DNA of 64,000 nucleotides from assembly GCA_037903355.1 (NCBI GenBank), contig JBAJFE010000042.1:1934001-1998000 (forward strand). Direction: 5' to 3'. Source of the stretch: Trichuris trichiura (lineage: Eukaryota; Nematoda; Enoplea; Trichinellida; Trichuridae). Below are positions 33,701-45,060 of this stretch, piece by piece (the stretch's first letter is position 1; each line of letters opens with the position of its first letter). The translations under genes were made by a program, and so were the position numbers. Under the pieces are notes generated by a model. That model was not told the DNA's origin, ran no database searches, and was given only the letters and a program-made list of their open reading frames with translations.

Positions 33701-34927
33701 ACTAATGCGGCGACAGAGCGTGGCTACGTTCGATCAGGCTGGTTTAAACGCGGCAAAAACGGCGCGGGCTGCGGCCCGAGAAGCCAAATTTATGGCCGCG
33801 TACAAGGGAACAGGCTACAAGGAGTTCTGTGATTGGCGCAGCAACGGGTGGGTGGCTGATGATGGGATGACGGGGCACAGCTTCATCGCTGCACTGAAGG
33901 TGAGAACTTTTCTGGTCCCCACGCGCTTGCAGGCCCTTAGGGGCCGAGCTGAACCGGGAGACCAGAGAGTTCTGTGGCGGAAGTGCGGCGTAGTAAGTGA
34001 TGCCTCGGAATCCTTAATCCACATCTCCCAGGACTGCGCCTTCACAGGCGGGCTCATAGTCCGGAGGCAGAATGACGTTCTGAATAAGCTGATGCAGTCA
34101 GCTGAAGCCTCCTGATTCCATGTTGTACATGAGCCGGTGATCCGGTTGGAGAGTGAAACCTTCAAACGGAATTTGCTCCTCACGAAAGAAGACTCGTGCT
34201 GGATTATTGATGTAGCTGTTCCATGAGAGACAACGGACTCCTTCAATCGATGCCACGCCGAAAAATGCCGTAAATACGAGCCCCTCAAAAAGGGGGCTCG
34301 TAAGCTCACTGGAGCGAAGAAACTTGGCACCGGCGCGGTGGTTATAGGAGCTCGGGGAGGCTGATGCAGCCGAAACGACGAAACATTCAAACAGCTCGGA
34401 TGAAATGTGGCGGATAGATTTAAAGCGCTACTCTGCACTATGGCGCTGATACGCACGGTGCTGCTGGTGAATTGGTTCTTGAGAAGCAGTGCTCAACTGG
34501 CGTTTCGAGCTGACAGACGGGGCCGCAGCGATTTTAACCGGATTTCACAATCACTCCACAAAGAAGACAGGCCACGAAGTACGGGCACTCCACCTGACGT
34601 GGCGAAGAACTAGCAAGGGGCACAGGCGAATACAGGCAACGGGGAAGAGGCTTCATGTCAGGCCTGACGTAGCACTCAGCGGCCAAGAAGGCATAACAGG
34701 CAACCCAACAGAAGCGTACTCATTTACTATTCTTGTTGTTCTTCACCTTTTTGTTCGTTTAGTCCTCCGTCTTCTTCTTGCTCAGCAGCTTCACGAGCAC
34801 GTATGGCTTATGTTCGTTTTGTCCCGACATTAACGCCTTGGTTCTTTTGTTGCAGCACTTATATTCTGTTATTCTATGTTCGGTTTTGCAAGCCGTGCTG
34901 TAGGTAGACAATGCTGATAAATTTGAA
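30736..34927 (+). mobile_element. Nested R2-type element (unit 3), interrupted by a hAT-like insertion
   Basis: 3,458 bp once the hAT-like element and one duplication copy are subtracted, the same length as in unit 1. The RT catalytic motif is intact here (LAFADDLLLLS, about 33032-33064), unlike units 1 and 2. The frame still has shifts and stops, for example at 32997. CCHC and endonuclease regions lie near 33980-34210. Confidence 0.87.
31386..32111. mobile_element. hAT-like non-autonomous DNA transposon
   Basis: 726 bp with 14-bp perfect terminal inverted repeats (CAGGGGTGGGGAAC at each end, inverted). A perfect 8-bp duplication, GTATAATA, lies at 31378-31385 and 32112-32119. Eight-base duplications and CAGGGGTG-type ends are typical of hAT elements. 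GGCCCGC motifs repeat near both ends. No transposase motif is visible in the frames inside (31738-32076 is the longest), so it is probably non-autonomous. It is absent from the same site in units 1 and 2, where GTATAATAC is single. Confidence 0.92.
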
Positions 34928-35043
34928 TAGCCAAATGCCTCGTTATCTAATTAGTGACGCGCATGAATGGATCAAGAAGATTCCTACTGTCCCTATCCAC
35001 CGTCTGGCGAAACCACAGCCAAGGGAACGGGCTTGGCAGAATC

Positions 35044-35081
<38 letters not shown>

Positions 35082-35220
35082 TGACTCTGTGAACAGACAT
35101 TGAAGGTTTAGCACAGGTGGGAGACCGGTGGCTGCTCGCGGTATTGTGCCAGCAGTGAAATACCACTACTTTGATCGTTTCTTTACTTATTCGGTGAGGC
35201 GACTGCATGCCCTCGCCTGT
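34928..35220 (+). rRNA. 28S rRNA fragment downstream of the R2 site (unit 3)
   Basis: Starts TAGCCAAATGCCTCG (the canonical bases at the position mutated in units 1 and 2) and ends CCTCGCCTGT before Copia RNase H. About 293 bases. Confidence 0.93.
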
Positions 35221-35429
35221 CGGTGTATTGGGACAATCAGCGTGCGATAAAATTTGTAAGTAACCGAATAGAAAAGTCACACTGTCGGCATATCGACATT
35301 GCTTATCATATGGCACGCGAAATGGACCAGGAGGTGACAGCAACGTTGAATTACGCACTGTTTAGTGAGAACGTTGCAGACGTATTATCGAAGACCCTTC
35401 GTCCACTTATGCGAAAAGTGAAGAAATAG
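35221..35429 (+). pseudogene. Unit 3 Copia RNase H C-terminal part
   Basis: [20 protein letters not shown] to VADVLSKTLRPLMRKVKK. The stop overlaps the purine tract (35421-35434). A short deletion relative to units 1 and 2 removes the spacer between the coding end and the purine tract. Confidence 0.87.
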
Positions 35430-35437
35430 GAGGGCAT

Positions 35438-35571
35438 CGTTAGGATTTCTGTCCCTTTTTGTACTGTACCATTTGTACCTGAAGATTAATAACTGTATTG
35501 CTGTGTGGGTCATTCTTTGTGTTGCGTTGTCCCGCTGAGTCTCCAGCAAGCTGGTCTAGGGATCCTCATCA
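35438..35571 (+). repeat. Copia LTR 4 (3' outer)
   Basis: 134 bp. It starts CGTTAGGATTTC (the first T of TG has mutated) and ends GGATCCTCATCA. No primer-binding site follows. It is the most divergent LTR together with LTR 1. Confidence 0.88.
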
Positions 35572-35576
35572 TAATC
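35572..35576. repeat. Right target-site duplication of the array (TAATC)
   Basis: Exact copy of 4073-4077, immediately after LTR 4. Confidence 0.85.
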
Positions 35577-36671
35577 TTTTCCTTAAGTCCCGTAGATTGA
35601 ACGTTAACACAAAAATTTGTAAGTATGGCGCCATCTCTTCCTAGAAGGGTTTTCCTTTTATTTAGGATATGTTAAATTCAAAGAGATATTGTTTTCTCCA
35701 AGCTTAAGAAGCACTATTTGAATAAATTATCCAAACGGCATACAACAATGCGGGCTAACACTGTGAAATCTAGAGTGCTCGATAACAAAGCCACAACAGC
35801 AGGGGCCCAATTAAAGCGTTGAAGCAATCTAGATTGCTTCAACGCTTTAATTCGTGCGCTGCTGTTGTGGCTTTGTGTTTGAGTTGCAGCGTACATGTGG
35901 TCAATGTTGGCTCATTTTAAGAATCAGGTTGTGGCAAACAGCAGAGCGCAAAACAAGAACCTGCACATCAAGGAGGTTACGATAGTGTCGCCCATCAGGA
36001 CTGCGTGGCATGTGTTGCGTACGCTACGTTGTAAAACAGTAAACTGTTGCAGCCCACAAAGTCTACAAACCTTAATTTTAATTACGCATGTTTCTTCTAC
36101 TGAAAAGACTGCATAGTAGTTTTTTATTAAAGAAAATTGTAATAAGCACATATGAACTCATTTACAAAGCTCCCAACATTCGGCTATTTCGAATTTATAT
36201 GACAGTAGGCACGATGCTTGTAGTTTACTCACGCATGACCGACCGCGCAGTACGTACAGATGAAGTATAACGAGGTCTGCCTGTACCTTGGTACTCTGCC
36301 ACAAACCGTGTATACTAAAAATTATGCACAACAAGAAATATGCTCGCACTTTTATTAAGCTGTTGACCAAAAAGAACATAGATATAATAAACGGCAGCTG
36401 ATAATAAATTATGCCTGTGCATACAAAACCGTGAAACGTGGTCGATAGAAGAACTGTGATTATATGCGACCGACAGCTACTTCGTTCATGTCGCATCAAA
36501 GTGATAATATTCGTGGGCTCTTTCAACAACAAGAATAGGTGTAGGTATAAAGTAAAGGTAAACAATCAATCAACATTTACAGGTTCTCATTTTGCCAAGT
36601 AGTGCGGACCTTCTCTACTGCGCTTTCTAAAAGTTTCCATAACTGAAACATGCAAAACGTGCAGCGAACGT
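35577..36671. other. Intergenic region right of the array
   Basis: Apart from the 94-bp palindrome near its left end I recognise nothing. The minus-strand frame 36158-36565 (135 codons) is rich in Leu, Ile and Phe but matches no family I know, and may simply be AT-rich 3' flank of the ALYREF gene. Confidence 0.45.
35784..35877. repeat. 94-bp nearly perfect spacerless palindrome
   Basis: Two 47-base arms meet without a loop at TCTAGA (35828-35833). The only mismatches are a short patch (gggccc against cgtgcg) and the end base. The arms contain GCCACAACAGCAG and AATTAAAGCGTTGAAGCAAT. It could be a tiny foldback element or an inverted duplication. Confidence 0.9.
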
Positions 36672-38141
36672 CTACCACACCATGTAAGCTTCTAAGTCGG
36701 CATCCAATGACGCTTCAGTTGGTACTGGACCACGTCCTCGTCCACGTCCTCTTGTTCCACGGAAACCGCGTCTGAGACCTCGAATAGTGGTCCTACCAAA
36801 TAAACCATTTGAACATCGGCGAGAAAAGACCTTGCTCAGTCGAGTGGGAACAGCAACTCGCTGTATAGACACGTCCGACAAAGCTATCATCTCCTGCTGC
36901 ACCAGAATAAACATTTCTCGATCTCCACAAAAAAATTTCAGCTGTTACGAATTGGAAAGGTTGGAACTGAAGTGTGTTGCCCATCCACTACATGCCATTA
37001 CGGATAAGCTACCCCAAAACGGCTGCAATGACAAAAGTGGCCACGCACTGCCAAACGGAGCATCCACTTTCACACCGAAGTGATCATGCATACTTGAACT
37101 GCCACTACATTTAAACAATAGAATCTTACGATGGTAGCTGATAGCACCATTGTCAGGTAGCAGATCACAGCAACACAATAGGATATGCCAAATCAGTTAC
37201 TTAGCTCTGGGCAATACTTGACCAGCAGCAAATCGAGACGATTGAATATTAGTGAAACTCGTTTCCGGCTTACCGAAAACCGGTAGCGTTAGATAAACGC
37301 TCCGTCAGTCCACGCCTTGGTATGCGTTGGTCACCACCAACCAATCGAACATTCATTGTTCGTCCTACAAGCGTGCACTTCATGAATGTCCAATGTAGAC
37401 TTGAAACGCAGTTTCTGCTGTTGTCAAGGCGATGCTTCTTTTACATCCCAAGCAGCAGATGTGTATGCTTCAACGAACAAACGACCACTCAATACCAAAG
37501 CAGCCGCTCGTGTTCGTAACGCAGCGACGACAGAAAAAAAGAAAAGGCGCTATTGGAGCATACCGTCCAAGCTAACGTTTCCAAATTGCTTCATCGCAAT
37601 TATTGCATCACTGCGACGTGCGTACACGACATCAGCGACTCCTAGTGACTGTCCATTGCGATCATAATGCACACAGGAGCGCATCAATGGCCCAACGTCA
37701 GAGAAGAGATCCTAATAGTTCGACATTAAAACTATATTTCGAACATAAACTTCTTACTTTTATATCAGAATCAGTGACTGATGCAGCCAAGTTTGTTACT
37801 TGGATGGTAAAACCGTCATCCGAAGGCTTACGAGTGCCAACATCGGTGTATCCTTCGAAACGGTCGTGCTGCCAACGGCCAGGTGGAACAGCCTTGAATA
37901 AAAAAGAATAAGGACAACAACTAAGCCTTGGTTGTCTTACCTTGCTCCAAAAACCTCCAGAACGAAAACGACCGAAGGTACGATTGCCGAAGAATCTACC
38001 CCTGCGCAGAGAGAAGGAACCCCTGCCTCGACGTGAACGTCCACCGCGACCGCGAAGAGAATACAGATTTCCTGATTTTTTTATGATTTCATCCAGAGAC
38101 AAACCAACATCTTCAGATACTACTCTTCCGTTCACCTGCAT
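36672..38141 (-). CDS. alyref: ALYREF/THO complex subunit 4-like mRNA export adaptor
   Basis: This RNA-binding adaptor couples splicing to nuclear mRNA export by binding UAP56 and NXF1. I read five exons on the minus strand: 38141-37941, 37892-37758, 37711-37564, 37364-37274 and 36792-36672 (last acceptor could instead be at 36834). The product is 231 residues (245 with the alternative), usual for the family. In order: an N-terminal UAP56-binding motif (LSLDEIIKKSG), an Arg/Gly-rich stretch, an RRM with FTIQVTNLAASVTDSDIK, VHYDRNGQSLGVADVVY and MKQFGNVSLDG-RTMNVRLV, a second RG stretch (RGTRGRGRGRG), and the C-terminal motif LDADLEAYMVW. The start ATG at 38141 follows an acceptor-like ttcttatag about 30 bases upstream, which suggests trans-splicing. 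The intron of about 200 bp (37365-37563) is longer than the others. Confidence 0.92.
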
Positions 38142-39359
38142 CGTGGAGACAAAGAACACAAACAGAACTATAAGAAAGTACAGTAACCCAAAGCAGGTAA
38201 CAACTTATGGCAATAACTTGCTGATCACATTAAAAACGTAACTTTTCGTAACCAGTGCAACGATTTGCACGGTTGTTTACGACAAAACCCGTTTATTGAA
38301 CGTTAAATTAATGAACCTGACTATTGAGGTTAAGCGTGTGGCCTTATCAGCATCTGCGTAAGCAATTTGCTTCTAGCTGACGACACCTAAGCTTGCAATG
38401 CATAGCAGAATGGAGAACCGGGTCAACAACAACCCCGTCCTAATATTTTAAAACTTTTTCAAAATTGCCGTTGCAAGCGTGTTACCTCTACATATTAAAA
38501 GTTCATCGGATAACCCTTGCATGTAGGCTCGCTACCTTTCAGTGAGGCAAAGGTGCTTATGAAGCCATTTTAAAGTACGACCTTTCACCGCAATAAATAA
38601 TCAGTTTCAATCTTTCGTAATAAACTGCGGAGTCAGTCAACCTGACTAACCGATTTAACCTACGAGAGCACTACATAAAAACCTACTTCGCTTGACTTGT
38701 TTGCTCGGCTGAGATTTGGAGTCTTTGAGGGTCTAGTCTCCTAAATGTCCCGCTGTCCGAGAAATGCAGGTTCCTTTCTTGCAAGCACGGCCTTAATTTG
38801 TTGAGCTTTTACTAGAGAGAATGTCAATCACTCTTTCTTGCCCTTACCCAAATCTAATGTAAGAAATAAGCTTTACGTTAAACTTACGATTAGGTAAGGG
38901 CAGGACAACATGGCCGGAAAACTTACAGTACGAAAGTGGGGGCGCCTGGGAGACAAGATCCGTTTTTTGATAAACAAGACTTCGGGTCTTGTCCTAAATC
39001 TGCTCGCAAACATATAATAATCTAGGGAAGAAAACAAGGAAACGCAGTATTCTAACTAAACAACCTGCTCACGACATATGCTAATTTAGAGAGGTAAATA
39101 AGGAAATGCAGGTTTTGGATACTGTAGGTTAAAAACGTTTTCGCAGTAAAAAGCAAAAATTACCCGTTTTTCTCGCCGAGCAGCCACTGTTTTCTTTATG
39201 TCAATGTTAGGAGTATTTATAGGGCTCTTGCTTTCAACGGATGGCCTGAAAGAAACTCACATCTCGTGAAAGCGATAACTCCACGCACGTTCGAGAGACG
39301 CTGTCTGCAGTTTTTGTGTGATTCTTTGCGAAAAATGGAAATACTGTGCAAATAACCCT
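38142..39359. other. Intergenic region between ALYREF and a Merlin remnant
   Basis: No gene recognised. A short stem-loop, ACAAGAC-ttcgg-GTCTTGT (38974-38992), and a TGCCCTTACC inverted pair (about 38839 and 38895) are the only structures I see. Confidence 0.4.
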
Positions 39360-40080
39360 GTAAAGTGAGCAGCTGTCGCGTTCAGAAGACCTCCAATGTC
39401 GTCATTACATTCATATACTTGTGGAGCAATAACTACGAGACGTTAAAATTTTGCTCCAGAGAACTCAGTACCAACGTCGCTTCATCTGTGGGTGCAAGCG
39501 ATTCTAGTGCTGATCTTATAGAGCTTAACAAAAACTGCGCGGTGACCTGGAAGAAGCGCTTGCGAGAGGTTGCTGCTGAGTTGTTGCGCAGCCACCTATG
39601 TGTAATAGGCGGTCCAGGTCACATCATGGAGGTCGACGAAGGCCTCTTCTCCAAGAGGAAGTCTCAGTGGCAGAGCGTACCCAGTGCAATGGGGGCGTAT
39701 GCCGAGAGACCGGAGAATCTTTCCTTGTGCCCGTTGGGCGCCGTAGTAGCCAGACGTTGAAATCGCTGATAGGGCAACACAGCAGGCAAGGCACTACGCT
39801 CGTTACTGACGCCTGGCGAGGGTACCACAGTCTGTCTCAGGAGGATTACACTTTCCTGAGAGTGAATCACTCAATCAATTTTGTGCACCACGTGAGAGGA
39901 GCGCACATACAGACTGTGGAACCCTGTGGACGCAATTGAAGCGGTCAGACAGGCACCGGCTGAGTCGGTGCAGCGCACGCAGGAACGAGCTGGACTCGTG
40001 CCTATGCGAGTTCATGTGGCGCAGCAGACTACGTCCCAATGAAGACCCATTTCACAATCTTGGGTGACACAGCCACTTAA
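39360..40080 (+). pseudogene. Merlin-type (IS1016/IS1595-like) DDE transposase remnant 1
   Basis: Merlin transposases move short DNA transposons with 8-9 bp duplications. Pieces in two frames match the family in order: W-KKRLREVAAELL, GGPGHIMEVDEGLFSKRKS with the first Asp (39625-39665), a frameshift, CRETGESFLVPVGRRSSQTL, LVTDAWRGYHSL with the second Asp (39800-39836), VNHSINFVHHVRGAHIQTVE with the catalytic Glu (39861-39920), and a degenerate C-terminal LCEFMWRSRLRPNEDPF. Length is near that of the family, but shifts and stops make it a fossil. I could not find its terminal inverted repeats. Confidence 0.8.
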
Positions 40081-43000
40081 TGAGCGCCTGTATGACCTCT
40101 TTTCTGTATACAATTGTAAATAGAATTGTATTATGTAATAGTTGTTTGTCACCTTGTAAATAAAGTTGCTGTTTTCTTTGCTTCCGTCGATGGACACGTG
40201 ATAACGTTCACTGAAGGCGAATAGCATAGGCGTTAGCCCTTCGATCGCATCGAAAGCGTAATCATATGGTGTATTTGGGTGATTTTATTCGACGCAAAGT
40301 TTAAATTTGGCTTGTGCTATACGCCCAGGCTGAAACAGGTATATGCAAGTTACAGCTGTCGCAGGTGCTACTTTGACCGTTTTTGTTTTAGGATCACGCG
40401 ACGTTATGTAAAGTGAATTTCCATTCTTAGCCGATTCGTGCAGCATCTATCCGGTATGTACAATCAGGCTTCGCGAGCGCAGACAAGCAATTCAGCAAAG
40501 TTAACGGAAAAGTTACCAACATTTTACTTGATCCGGGTCCCTGCGCATGCATAAGGCGTTAGTAGGTTTGAATGGTAATACACGTAAAAGAACCGATAAA
40601 ATGTTTGTGTTGAGGGTTGCGCCTTCGAGGTGAAGCATAACCAAAGTAACTTTATTGGTTATACAGCGCAAACAGAATAAACTAGTGGACACTAATTATC
40701 AGACCGACATGGAGGTAGGAGAAACGAGCGAGGTTCGCGAGAGGGTTTTAATCAGGGAACGTCTAGACAGCTTCCAGGCGTCGTCACTCCCTCAGCTTCA
40801 GATTAACGATTATAAACACGTCACAGATTGGCCATCGATGGACACCATCCGTTATCGTTAATCCTGCCTTTGTTGTAGACTGACGTCTATTAACAGCTCT
40901 GCTCTTTTCTTCGTGACAAATGTCTGGCGTAGCAGCTCCAACAATAAGTATACATACAATAAGTATATATTGTTTAGACCATTCTGTAAGTGGCTTTATG
41001 TGATGCATCTGGATAAAAAAACTCCTACCGTAAATTACGTATGTGGGCAAACCAATAAAAGAAAAACCCGTACTACTCGCAATACTCTATACCAAGAATG
41101 TCAAACTGAGGGACCTCTGAGGGCCCCAAGGTCACATTTACGTTGTGATGAGAACCGCACAGGCGACTTACTTAAGTCTTTTAATGAAAATTACTGCGGA
41201 ATATTTTTATTCCTTAGGCATAGATACACAGTGTGCATGCATATGGTTTGTCCGTGCTCATGAATGCAAAGTAACAAAGTTATGTAACGAAGGAACGGAA
41301 TTCTAAATGGCAATGTGGATTTGTTTGTAGCAACAGCAAATACATCGTGCAAAAAGTATAACTCTTCAAAATGAACATTTATTTACGACTTTTCAGTCAT
41401 TTTGTACAGCATTCCTTTTGCGCGCAGCAGATGTACTTGCAAAGGGCCGCCAGTTTGACATGCCTGCTCTATACGGTGGGTTGGGGATCAACAGGGAGTT
41501 GGTGTAACAGTAAGGGAAGCCTACGTTTCTCAGCTGTATCATTAGTCTCCTATAGTTTCCAACCTTCTTGTGGATTCTTGTAGGCACAGGGTGCGCTGGC
41601 ATTGGTGGCTGAAAGGCTTATGTCTTCTGTTGACATGGGGGCCAAAGAAGCAGGAACCAAAATGGGGGAGGGGGCGGCGTGGATCATTGTACACAAAGTT
41701 GAAGAGTCCTTCGCGGCTGTCCACCGATTTGCTGGGACCGTGAGGGTGCCTCACGCTTGTCAGGCTTGTATGAGCACCCTGCGTTGGAAATTTTTTTAAA
41801 CAGGAAGAAGGGAGCTTTGGCAACGTCAGTAGTCTTCCTGATTCCCGGCTCCGGTAGCTGTGCAGTATTTCTCGTTGTTTGGTTGCGGTGTGTTCGTGGC
41901 CTTCAGCTTTTCTTGTCGCACGTTCCAGTTGGTTAGTCCTTAGAGTTTCGCGTTGATTCGAAAGGCTTTTTGTACTTCTTTGCCCGTTTGGTGAACTCCT
42001 GGAAGTCACTTTAGAACCACTGCAATTGGGCGGTGAGATAAACTGCCCCGGCTGAGTCGATAGGCGGCTGCTTTTACTAACGTCCCGTCTTTGTTGAGTA
42101 TTATTTGGCAGAAGCGATTTAGAGGAAGGACATGTTTGTCATAAACGCGTCGACTGTCTGAATCTGTTCAAATCTTTTAAAAACAAGCCCTGATAGCCTG
42201 GCAGATGTGGCATCGTGCGAGCCCCACGTACACCTGATTATGTTATACAAGTCTTTGAACTGCTATCGCATCTTAATCTTATTCTATTCGTGCAGCGTTC
42301 ATCCAACGTGTAGACTCAGGAGTCCTGAAGCGCACAAAAGCAAGACCGGCTAAGTTAAGCGAAAAACCGGTTCAAGTAGCGGTGCTGCGGATGAAGCGCT
42401 ATTAACCAGGATCAGCGTGTTCCCTGAGGTACCGTATGCAAAACGTTTACTACTATAAAATTAATCGCTTATATGGTGGCAGTACAATTGAGGTACGACG
42501 AATTCTAGAGTAATCACCGACAGATTAATCCATCGAGCATCAGTCATCTCATAGATCTGTTAAAACTGACCTCGTGTGAATAACCTCTCGTGAATCAGCA
42601 CCCTCTGATCTGCTAGGTGCTGAAGCTTGCCAGCTAAGTACTACAACGGTAGCTATTCACGCGGAAACCTGTGCCTTTAATGATATCCAGGTTTATCAGG
42701 GTCCTCTGACCGTAACAAGCAGAATAAAAGCCTTATCTACAGCCTAAGCCGTGAACTGAAGATCAACCATGAAATTTACAGCTAATTAAGATAAAAAGTC
42801 TCTAAATGCTCCTCACAACTACATAGACGTATATATGCTTGGGAAGGTAATTGCTTCATGGGTAGAGAAAGCGTGCGCTGTGTGTCTCGTTTTCTTACTC
42901 GTGTAGTTGAGGATGAATGTCGCGCCCCCAGTTGATTGTCAGCTTAGAAGTCCCTGTTGTGTGTAGAACCGAATACATTTCTGGTTAATGCAGCTTTAGG

Positions 43001-43345
43001 TGAATTGGATTCGTGGCATTATGGAAGCGGCGCGGAAATTTTTGTTATAAAGGTTTTTACTGTAGGACATGTTGACGTTTTACTAGACTTTTATGGGGGA
43101 ATTTTCGGGTACTAGTATGACCAGTCGTCAAGGGGAAAAAGTTATGGAAATAGGAACTCCTGGGGTGTCGTTATTTGGATAGGTTCTAGGATTAGTACTG
43201 TATGTGGATATCATAGAAACAGGGAAATGGGACAATCAAACAGTATTATGTCGAACCGATGCTCGGTCAGGTGATGCTTATCGTAAGTCGAGAGTGATAT
43301 GTTCATGAGAAAGGGAGCTATCCTGGTGATGCAAAAATAGATGAG
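40081..43345. other. Gene-poor region between transposon remnants
   Basis: Short frames only. 41542-42009 (minus, 155 codons, rich in Arg, Ser and Thr) and 40655-40861 (plus) are the longest coherent ones, but neither shows a motif I recognise. 42010-43345 has many stops in all frames. No tRNA or snRNA was noticed. Confidence 0.4.
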
Positions 43346-43355
43346 TAATATTTCT

Positions 43356-43983
43356 TTTTCTTTTTTTCGTCGTAATGGGGACTTAATTTTTTTTGCTTCT
43401 GAAAGTTTTTTTGCAATATCTACTATCCGTGTTTCAGTAAAGTTTGTTGCAAAAATGTTTAATACGAAGCTTTCGGGTTTCTCTGTGACTTGTCATCAGC
43501 GCAATTTGTGCCGCCTGTCGGGTCGGTTATCATGGCTGCAAGCCGCTCCGTCCGACCAACTCTGGCAGAGACCTCAGCCGTCAGCTCTGTCCTGAGCCGT
43601 CGCGCATCAGTCCCACCTCGTCAGTCAGACCGTGCAACGAGCGCCCACGACCGATCTTCCAGGTCGGCAACAGACTAGCAAAAGAGCGACAACGAGCGAA
43701 CCAACCATATATACCCGTGTGTTTTTAAACAGATCGGGTTTTAAACTTTCTTCTTTCCCGCGGCTCCGCCTCCTTTCTTCTGTGCCTTTCGTTGTCCCCT
43801 TTTCTTTTCGTGCCCGCTTGCACTTAATTTTGTTTTTCTTTTTTTGTTCTTAACAGGTATTTTTTAATTTTTTCTTCTAAAAATGTTTTTGCGGTATTTC
43901 CAACCCGTTTTTGAAAAACGTTTATTGCAAAAATGTTATTCAAAAATGGGTTGGAAATGTCGCAAAAAAATTTTTAGAAGAAA
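43356..43983. mobile_element. Foldback/MITE family copy A
   Basis: 628 bp flanked by a 10-bp repeat TAATATTTCT (43346-43355 and 43984-43993). The central part, from AAGCTTTCGGG through GCAAGCCGCTCCGTCCGACC, is clearly related to copy B at 48796-49538. Its right end folds into a hairpin (about 43874-43983) with 44-base arms containing TTTCCAACCC, around a short loop. No coding potential is visible. A 10-bp duplication would suit a Mutator-like origin. Confidence 0.7.
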
Positions 43984-43993
43984 TAATATTTCT

Positions 43994-44439
43994 CGTACCG
44001 ATGGAAGAGTTTTTTCTTAAGTGCCTGTTGTGTAAAAATGAGTAAGTCAAGTGATTGCTGACATTTATAGCCGTGTAGCACAAGAGCTCTTTGCGACGAT
44101 ATACGACAGATATATGTCTTTTATTGAAAGAAGAGTCTGGTTAACTTCGTATTAGACGGTACAGAACAGCAATAGTGGTACGATAGGAACACGACCAATT
44201 CGGCGATCCAAACCATTCCCGCCTCAGCCGTTTATATAGACCGTCGTTGCTCCCTATTTAGATGAATGACCGAAGCGGGACGGTGACCGTGAAAGGACAA
44301 TAGTCCAGGGAAGCAATGATGCACAGAGACAGCGAGCTCAAGCATTGTGAGCTACTGGAAACTGGGTATGGGTCTGTAAAAAGAGGGGGCCACGGTCGCA
44401 TCACCCTATGAGTAGTCTTAAGTTAAGGCTATGTGGGGC
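43994..44439. other. Spacer between foldback copy A and Merlin remnant 2
   Basis: No gene or repeat recognised. Confidence 0.4.
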
Positions 44440-45060
44440 CGACGATCTCGTGTTATTGACATCAGCAGGGGCCTCGTCCAGCTGCTGGGACAGGCACAAG
44501 TCGACGTAGGTTAAAGCTGTGAAAGATGAAGATTTGCATGAGCAAAGGTATTCCACGCGTTCGTTGGAAAAAGGGAAGCTTTCCAAGTGGAAATACAACC
44601 GCGGGAGATTGGCCACCTAGCAGTGAGTCCTCGCTGTTGTACGCCGTGAAAGCAAAAGCTGCTTCCTAGTTCCCGTTGACGACTGTCCCAGCAGCACTGT
44701 GGTCGCGTTGATAAAGATGCAGGTTTTTCCTGTCACTCGCATAATAATTAAAGAGTGGAAAGGATATGCCCGCTTGGTCGATCAGGCACGGTTACACGCA
44801 CTTGTGTGTCAATCACTCCGCAAATTTTGTCGACTCGGAAACGAGGGCACACACGCAAACGGCAGAATATCTGTGGGCGTACGTGAAGTGGAGAAATAAG
44901 CTGCGTTGCGGTTGTATGTGCCTTAGTTTATTTGGCGGTGAAGGCAGCGGGCGTGCGAGGTTCCTTTCGTGAGGACCAGGAAGAGTATCGCCGCTGCTTC
45001 GCCGCCGCGCTGAAGTGCCCTCCTTTTGCATCTCCGCCTGTTTTCCTCACGAATAAAAGC
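44440..45060 (+). pseudogene. Merlin-type transposase remnant 2
   Basis: A more decayed relative of the remnant at 39360. In order: FSKWKYNRGR (first catalytic region, about 44578-44612), then ESKSCFLVPVDDC (44650-44690), VTRIIIKEWKGYARL, where the second Asp seems replaced (IKE for TD/SD), and GYTHLCVNHSANFVDSETRA with HTQTAEYLW near 44788-44876. The parts lie in different frames, and ends could not be defined. Confidence 0.75.

Larger units (their letters stand above)
4073..35576 (+). mobile_element. Three-unit tandem array of a composite Ty1/Copia-type retrotransposon
   Basis: Four LTRs (4078-4213, 14301-14443, 24548-24690, 35438-35571) alternate with three internal regions, so neighbouring units share an LTR. 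The unit lengths are 10,223, 10,247 and 10,890 bp; the last contains an extra 726-bp insertion. The same five bases, TAATC, lie immediately before the first LTR (4073-4077) and after the last (35572-35576). No such repeat flanks the inner LTRs. The order of domains in each unit is gag, protease, integrase, reverse transcriptase, RNase H, which is the Copia order. A primer-binding site follows each of the first three LTRs and a purine tract precedes each of the last three. All coding regions are interrupted. The array could arise by unequal LTR-LTR crossing over after one insertion, or by insertion of a concatemer. Confidence 0.92.

Noticed and set aside
4241..35429. Intact retrotransposon polyproteins
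   Set aside because: Every gag, integrase, RT and RNase H frame contains stops, shifts or nested insertions. No open frame in the array exceeds about 250 codons.
4073..35576. Tandem units as a pure assembly artefact
   Set aside because: Units differ by many substitutions and small indels, unit 3 has a private hAT-like insertion, and one target duplication bounds the whole block. The 1,338-bp identical tract remains the only part where an artefact is plausible.
38974..38992. Short stem-loop with TTCGG loop as an RNA gene or terminator
   Set aside because: A 7-bp stem is expected by chance, with no surrounding tRNA, snRNA or histone context.
41542..42009. 155-codon minus-strand frame as a gene
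   Set aside because: No recognised motif, no splice or leader context, and located among transposon debris. It is left as unassigned.
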